Shown here: positions 61,649 to 64,000 of the stretch, one piece after another
Position numbering within the stretch: position 1 is the first letter of the stretch
How the letters are laid out: the number at the start of each line of letters is the position of its first letter
From: Jeotgalibaca sp052266715
Lineage (GTDB): Bacteria > Bacillota > Bacilli > Lactobacillales > Aerococcaceae
Strand: one strand, 5' to 3'
DNA length: 64,000 nt
Assembly: GCA_052266715.1 (NCBI GenBank)
Contig: JBQPRB010000007.1
Notes under the pieces: model-generated
Databases searched by the model: none
What the model was told of the DNA's origin: nothing
The model's input: the letters and a program-made list of their open reading frames with translations, nothing else
Position numbers and translations under genes: made by a program

Positions 61649-62320
61649 ATGTATGTTGCAGTAATAGGCGATATTGTTAATTCCAAACGCATCAGCGCAG
61701 CCAAGAGACAAAGCGTGCAAGAAATGTTAAAACGGTCATTAAGTTACATCAATAAGAAGTATAAAAATCAAATCGCATCCAATTTTACAATTACATTAGG
61801 AGACGAATTCCAGGCACTCTTAACAACTCCAAACCAATTATTTGAAATGATAGATACAATTACCTTAACCATGAAAACAATGGACGTCGAAATCCGATTC
61901 GGCATTGGCTTAGGAGACATAACGACCCGGATCAATTCGGAACTAAGCATCGGTGCTGATGGCCCTGCGTATTGGTATGCCCGCTCGGCAATCGAGCGCA
62001 TTCACAAAGAGGATGATTATAACATGAACCGTATCGGTTTTGCTTATGGGAACCATCCGGATGTTGCGCTCGTTAATGATACAATTGCTCTAGGAGAATA
62101 CATGAAATATAAATGGACCCAGAGCCAACTGGACTTACTAGCTGGTGTCATCGAAATGGGAACATATACAGAAAACTTCCGTCAGGTGGACTTGGCCGAC
62201 ACCATGCAACTCCAACCCAAAGCCCTGCACAAGCGCGTATCCATCAGTGGTATTAAAATGTACTTGCGTAGTAGAATAGAAATTGAGAAAAAGATTGCGA
62301 GGTTACAAGATGGTAAATGA
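61649..62320 (+). CDS. SatD family protein
   Basis: This 223-residue protein matches SatD: it begins MYVAVIGDIVNSKRIS, contains TITLGDEFQALLTTPNQLFEMID and RFGIGLGDITT, and ends with a helix-turn-helix-like stretch (LADTMQLQPKALHKRVSISG). The family is named from the sat operon of streptococci. Its fold recalls nucleotidyl cyclases, with a possible DNA-binding tail; no reaction is known. AAAGGGGTGA precedes ATG 61649, which I prefer to GTG 61640. It overlaps the next gene by 11 bases. Confidence 0.82.
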   Translation: MYVAVIGDIVNSKRISAAKRQSVQEMLKRSLSYINKKYKNQIASNFTITLGDEFQALLTTPNQLFEMIDTITLTMKTMDVEIRFGIGLGDITTRINSELSIGADGPAYWYARSAIERIHKEDDYNMNRIGFAYGNHPDVALVNDTIALGEYMKYKWTQSQLDLLAGVIEMGTYTENFRQVDLADTMQLQPKALHKRVSISGIKMYLRSRIEIEKKIARLQDGK

Positions 62321-63095
62321 AAGTATCCCGATCCTCCTGTTTTTGATTGCTCATTTCCTGGGTGATTTCCAGCTTCAATCTGAACAACTTGCCGAAATGA
62401 AGAAAACTTCCTCCAAGAGCCTTTTCAAGCATATCTCAATCCATGCAGGACTAATTGCCATTATCGTCTTCATTGTCCCAAAATACTGGAAAGCTGGTTT
62501 AATTATTATCTTGGCGCATCTTTTGATAGATATGGGCAAAAAACTTCTACCGCTTGCGAACGAAAAGTTTGTATTTATTATTGATCAGGTCATGCATATT
62601 GCTGTTATTTTAACGACAAATTCGATTTTTAATTTGGATTTGATAGCGACACTAGCATGGTTGCGTGTTCCAACTTTACAATGGGTACTTTTAATCATTG
62701 TTATAACCAAACCAATCAACACCACTTTCAAAATACTATTTAGCAGCTATCAACCGGAAACCACGAAACAATCTGAGCTCAAAATCGAGGAAGGCTTCAG
62801 CGCAGAAATCGAAGAGTCCGCAATAGGGAAATGGTTGGTTAAAGGGCAGATGCACCATTCCGAAACTCCGACAACCATCCGCGGTGCCGGTGCCAATATC
62901 GGAACCTTGGAGCGCGTCTTGGCCGCTTTATTATTGAGTGTGAATCAATACGCCGCGCTTGGCATTATTTTCACCGCCAAGTCCATCACACGCTATGACA
63001 AAATTTCCAAAGATCCCGTCTTCGCCGAGTACTACCTCATTGGCACGCTATTCAGCATTCTCGCCGTTATCCTATGTTATCAACTGATTTTTTAA
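62310..63095 (+). CDS. DUF3307 family membrane protein
   Basis: This 261-residue protein has about seven membrane segments and the DUF3307 start PILLFLIAHFLGDFQLQSEQLAEMKK, then HISIHAGLIAIIVFI. Members often lie behind satD, as here, with an overlap of 11 bases that indicates translational coupling. The C-terminal part GAGANIGTLERVLAALLLSVNQY is conserved. Function unknown. GCGAGGTTACAAG is upstream of ATG 62310. Confidence 0.83.
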   Translation: MVNESIPILLFLIAHFLGDFQLQSEQLAEMKKTSSKSLFKHISIHAGLIAIIVFIVPKYWKAGLIIILAHLLIDMGKKLLPLANEKFVFIIDQVMHIAVILTTNSIFNLDLIATLAWLRVPTLQWVLLIIVITKPINTTFKILFSSYQPETTKQSELKIEEGFSAEIEESAIGKWLVKGQMHHSETPTTIRGAGANIGTLERVLAALLLSVNQYAALGIIFTAKSITRYDKISKDPVFAEYYLIGTLFSILAVILCYQLIF

Positions 63096-63110
63096 AAAAG
63101 GGGTATTTAT

Positions 63111-63713
63111 ATGAAACGTAATCTCATCTTGGCCAGCCAGTCACCGAGGCGTAAAGAGCTTCTATCACTTATCACCACTGACTTCACGGTTGAAGTAGCC
63201 GATATAGACGAAAAAACGATTGAAAATCAAATATTAGATCACCATCCAGAAAAAACGTTTTTGGAAAAAGCGACGATTCTGGTGGAACAATTAGCAAAAG
63301 AAAAGGCAAAAAAGATTTATAACACGCATCCTGACAGTATCGTTATTGGCGCTGATACCGTTGTGGTGCATGATGACCAGATTTTGGGTAAACCCATTGA
63401 TACTACTGAAGCTTATGAAATGCTTCGTTCCTATTTTGGCAAGAGCCATTGGGTCATTACGGGTGTTCATGTCCAAGGTCAAACTCAGAGCCATACTTTC
63501 TCCACCGTGAGCAAAGTAGAATTTTGGGATTGGTCCAAACCGATGGAAGAGCAAGTGAATCGCTACATTCAATCGGGTAGCCCGATGGATAAAGCCGGGG
63601 CATACGGCATCCAGGAAATGGCAAGCTTATGGGTAAAAGCCATCCACGGGGATTATCCCACTATCATCGGTTTGCCGATTAGTTATTTGAATCAAGTGTT
63701 AGCTGAATATTAG
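63111..63713 (+). CDS. maf: Maf-like nucleoside triphosphate pyrophosphatase
   Basis: Maf proteins hydrolyse non-canonical or modified nucleoside triphosphates (dTTP/UTP-type in this subgroup) and have been tied to arrest of cell division. The first motif is LASQSPRRKELL, the second VIGADTVVVHDDQILGKP and the third SGSPMDKAGAYGIQEMASLWVKAIHGDYPTIIGLP. Length 200 is normal. AAAAAAGGGGTATTTAT precedes ATG 63111. It lies 15 bases after the DUF3307 gene. Confidence 0.95.
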   Translation: MKRNLILASQSPRRKELLSLITTDFTVEVADIDEKTIENQILDHHPEKTFLEKATILVEQLAKEKAKKIYNTHPDSIVIGADTVVVHDDQILGKPIDTTEAYEMLRSYFGKSHWVITGVHVQGQTQSHTFSTVSKVEFWDWSKPMEEQVNRYIQSGSPMDKAGAYGIQEMASLWVKAIHGDYPTIIGLPISYLNQVLAEY

Positions 63714-63719
63714 TATAGT

Positions 63720-63856
63720 GCGACGATTAGCAGTTTTTTATGGTGCTAATCGTCGCTTTTTGCCTCAAAAGCGACGTTCCCCCAAAAAAATATTTCTAAA
63801 AGTCGTATTTAGACCATTTCGCGACGATTAAGGTCAATAGGATTTTATAACCGTCG
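63720..63856. repeat. Array of three hairpins with a 50-51-bp period (CGACGATTA type)
   Basis: GCGACGATTA, GCGACGTTCC and GCGACGATTA begin at 63720, 63771 and 63821. The right arms CTAATCGTCG, CTAAAAGTCG and ATAACCGTCG begin at 63746, 63796 and 63847. The first unit is a perfect 12-bp stem (GCGACGATTAGC with GCTAATCGTCGC); the other two are decayed. The arms are the same as in the array at 56967-57155. It starts six bases after the maf stop, so unit 1 probably terminates maf. Confidence 0.8.
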
Positions 63857-63871
63857 TATTCCTATCCCAGG

Positions 63872-64000
63872 ACAACGTGAACTACTCGGGCATGAATGCC
63901 CGAGCTTCTGGGAACAACGCTGCCTTACCCGATGGGTTTCCAACGGGCAGCGGGTACGTCTCTTGACCAGAGCCAGTCCCTGGCTCGTGCCGTTTACCGT
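63872..64000. mobile_element. Possible IS200/IS605-type element end (partial)
   Basis: The last 130 bases change abruptly in composition, to GC-rich, and hold three strong hairpins in a row: CTCGGGCAT/ATGCCCGAG (63885-63904), CGCTGCC/GGCAGCG (63918-63952) and GAGCCAG/CTGGCTC (63970-63986). The GTGAACTAC-hairpin-GCTTCTGGGA layout recalls the structured subterminal part of TnpB-carrying IS200/IS605-type elements. No ORF is inside the window, so the call is by resemblance only. Confidence 0.35.

Overview
The window is a chromosomal segment of a low-GC Gram-positive bacterium. Strong AGGAGG-type ribosome sites, TTG/GTG starts, a CtsR-controlled clpP, cre boxes, a cggR-gap-pgk-tpiA-gpmI-eno glycolytic block, class 3 fructose bisphosphatase and the absence of sporulation genes around murA-mbl all point to Lactobacillales. 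A Carnobacteriaceae- or Aerococcaceae-like member is my best guess; the species cannot be named from the sequence alone. Nearly all genes are on the + strand. The first 37 kb is mostly housekeeping and the last 27 kb is mostly accessory carbon metabolism.

Layout. 1-4.8 kb: end of the F1Fo-ATP synthase operon (atpF end, a strikingly short atpH, atpA, G, D, C). 5.1-8.1 kb: DUF1146, murA, mbl and epuA (cell wall and shape). 8.2-9 kb: tRNA-Arg(CCG) and clpP. 9.3-16.4 kb: cggR and the lower glycolysis genes, with a cre box upstream. 16.4-16.8 kb: a gene-free stretch with many nested perfect stems, a likely structured RNA. 16.9-20.4 kb: serC-serA-DUF1015. 20.5-24.4 kb: secG, carboxylesterase, rnr, smpB. 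24.5-27.8 kb: fbp, a histidine phosphatase and tmRNA. 28-32.1 kb: PH-domain protein, a FetAB-like ABC pair, a phosphoesterase, a lipoprotein and a DUF2179 protein. 32.2-34.6 kb: a branched-chain amino acid leader peptide and attenuator, then an EIIC_2-type permease and ilvE. 34.7-37.1 kb: a YihY-family protein and a RodA/FtsW protein.

37.1-48.6 kb is the most unusual part. A PucR-type regulator is divergent from a ten-gene catabolic cluster: a pseudo-ketoacyl-synthase fused to a DUF35 zinc-ribbon/OB domain, a thiolase, a class III CoA-transferase, a small SCP2-like protein, an alpha/beta hydrolase, a two-part sodium:solute symporter, an EthD-like protein, an AspT-like exchanger and a BKACE (DUF849) beta-keto acid cleavage enzyme. 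A cre box lies in its promoter. The set fits uptake, CoA activation and C-C cleavage of a keto or beta-keto acid or acyl-phenolic type substrate; I do not recognise it as a described pathway.

48.8-55 kb: an RpiR regulator, an alpha-glucoside PTS, a GH4 6-phospho-alpha-glucosidase, 6-phosphogluconate dehydrogenase and gluconate kinase. The combination suggests glucosyl-gluconate (aldobionate) use. 55-57 kb: AbrB-like membrane protein, ArsC/YusI and an orphan gcvH. 57.2-61.5 kb: a beta-glucuronidase locus (AraC regulator, GPH transporter, uidA). 61.6-63.7 kb: SatD, DUF3307 and maf. Three arrays of hairpins with an exact or near-exact 51-bp period lie behind ssrA, gcvH and maf, two of them between convergent genes. 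The last 130 bp carries three strong hairpins that resemble an IS200/IS605-type element end.
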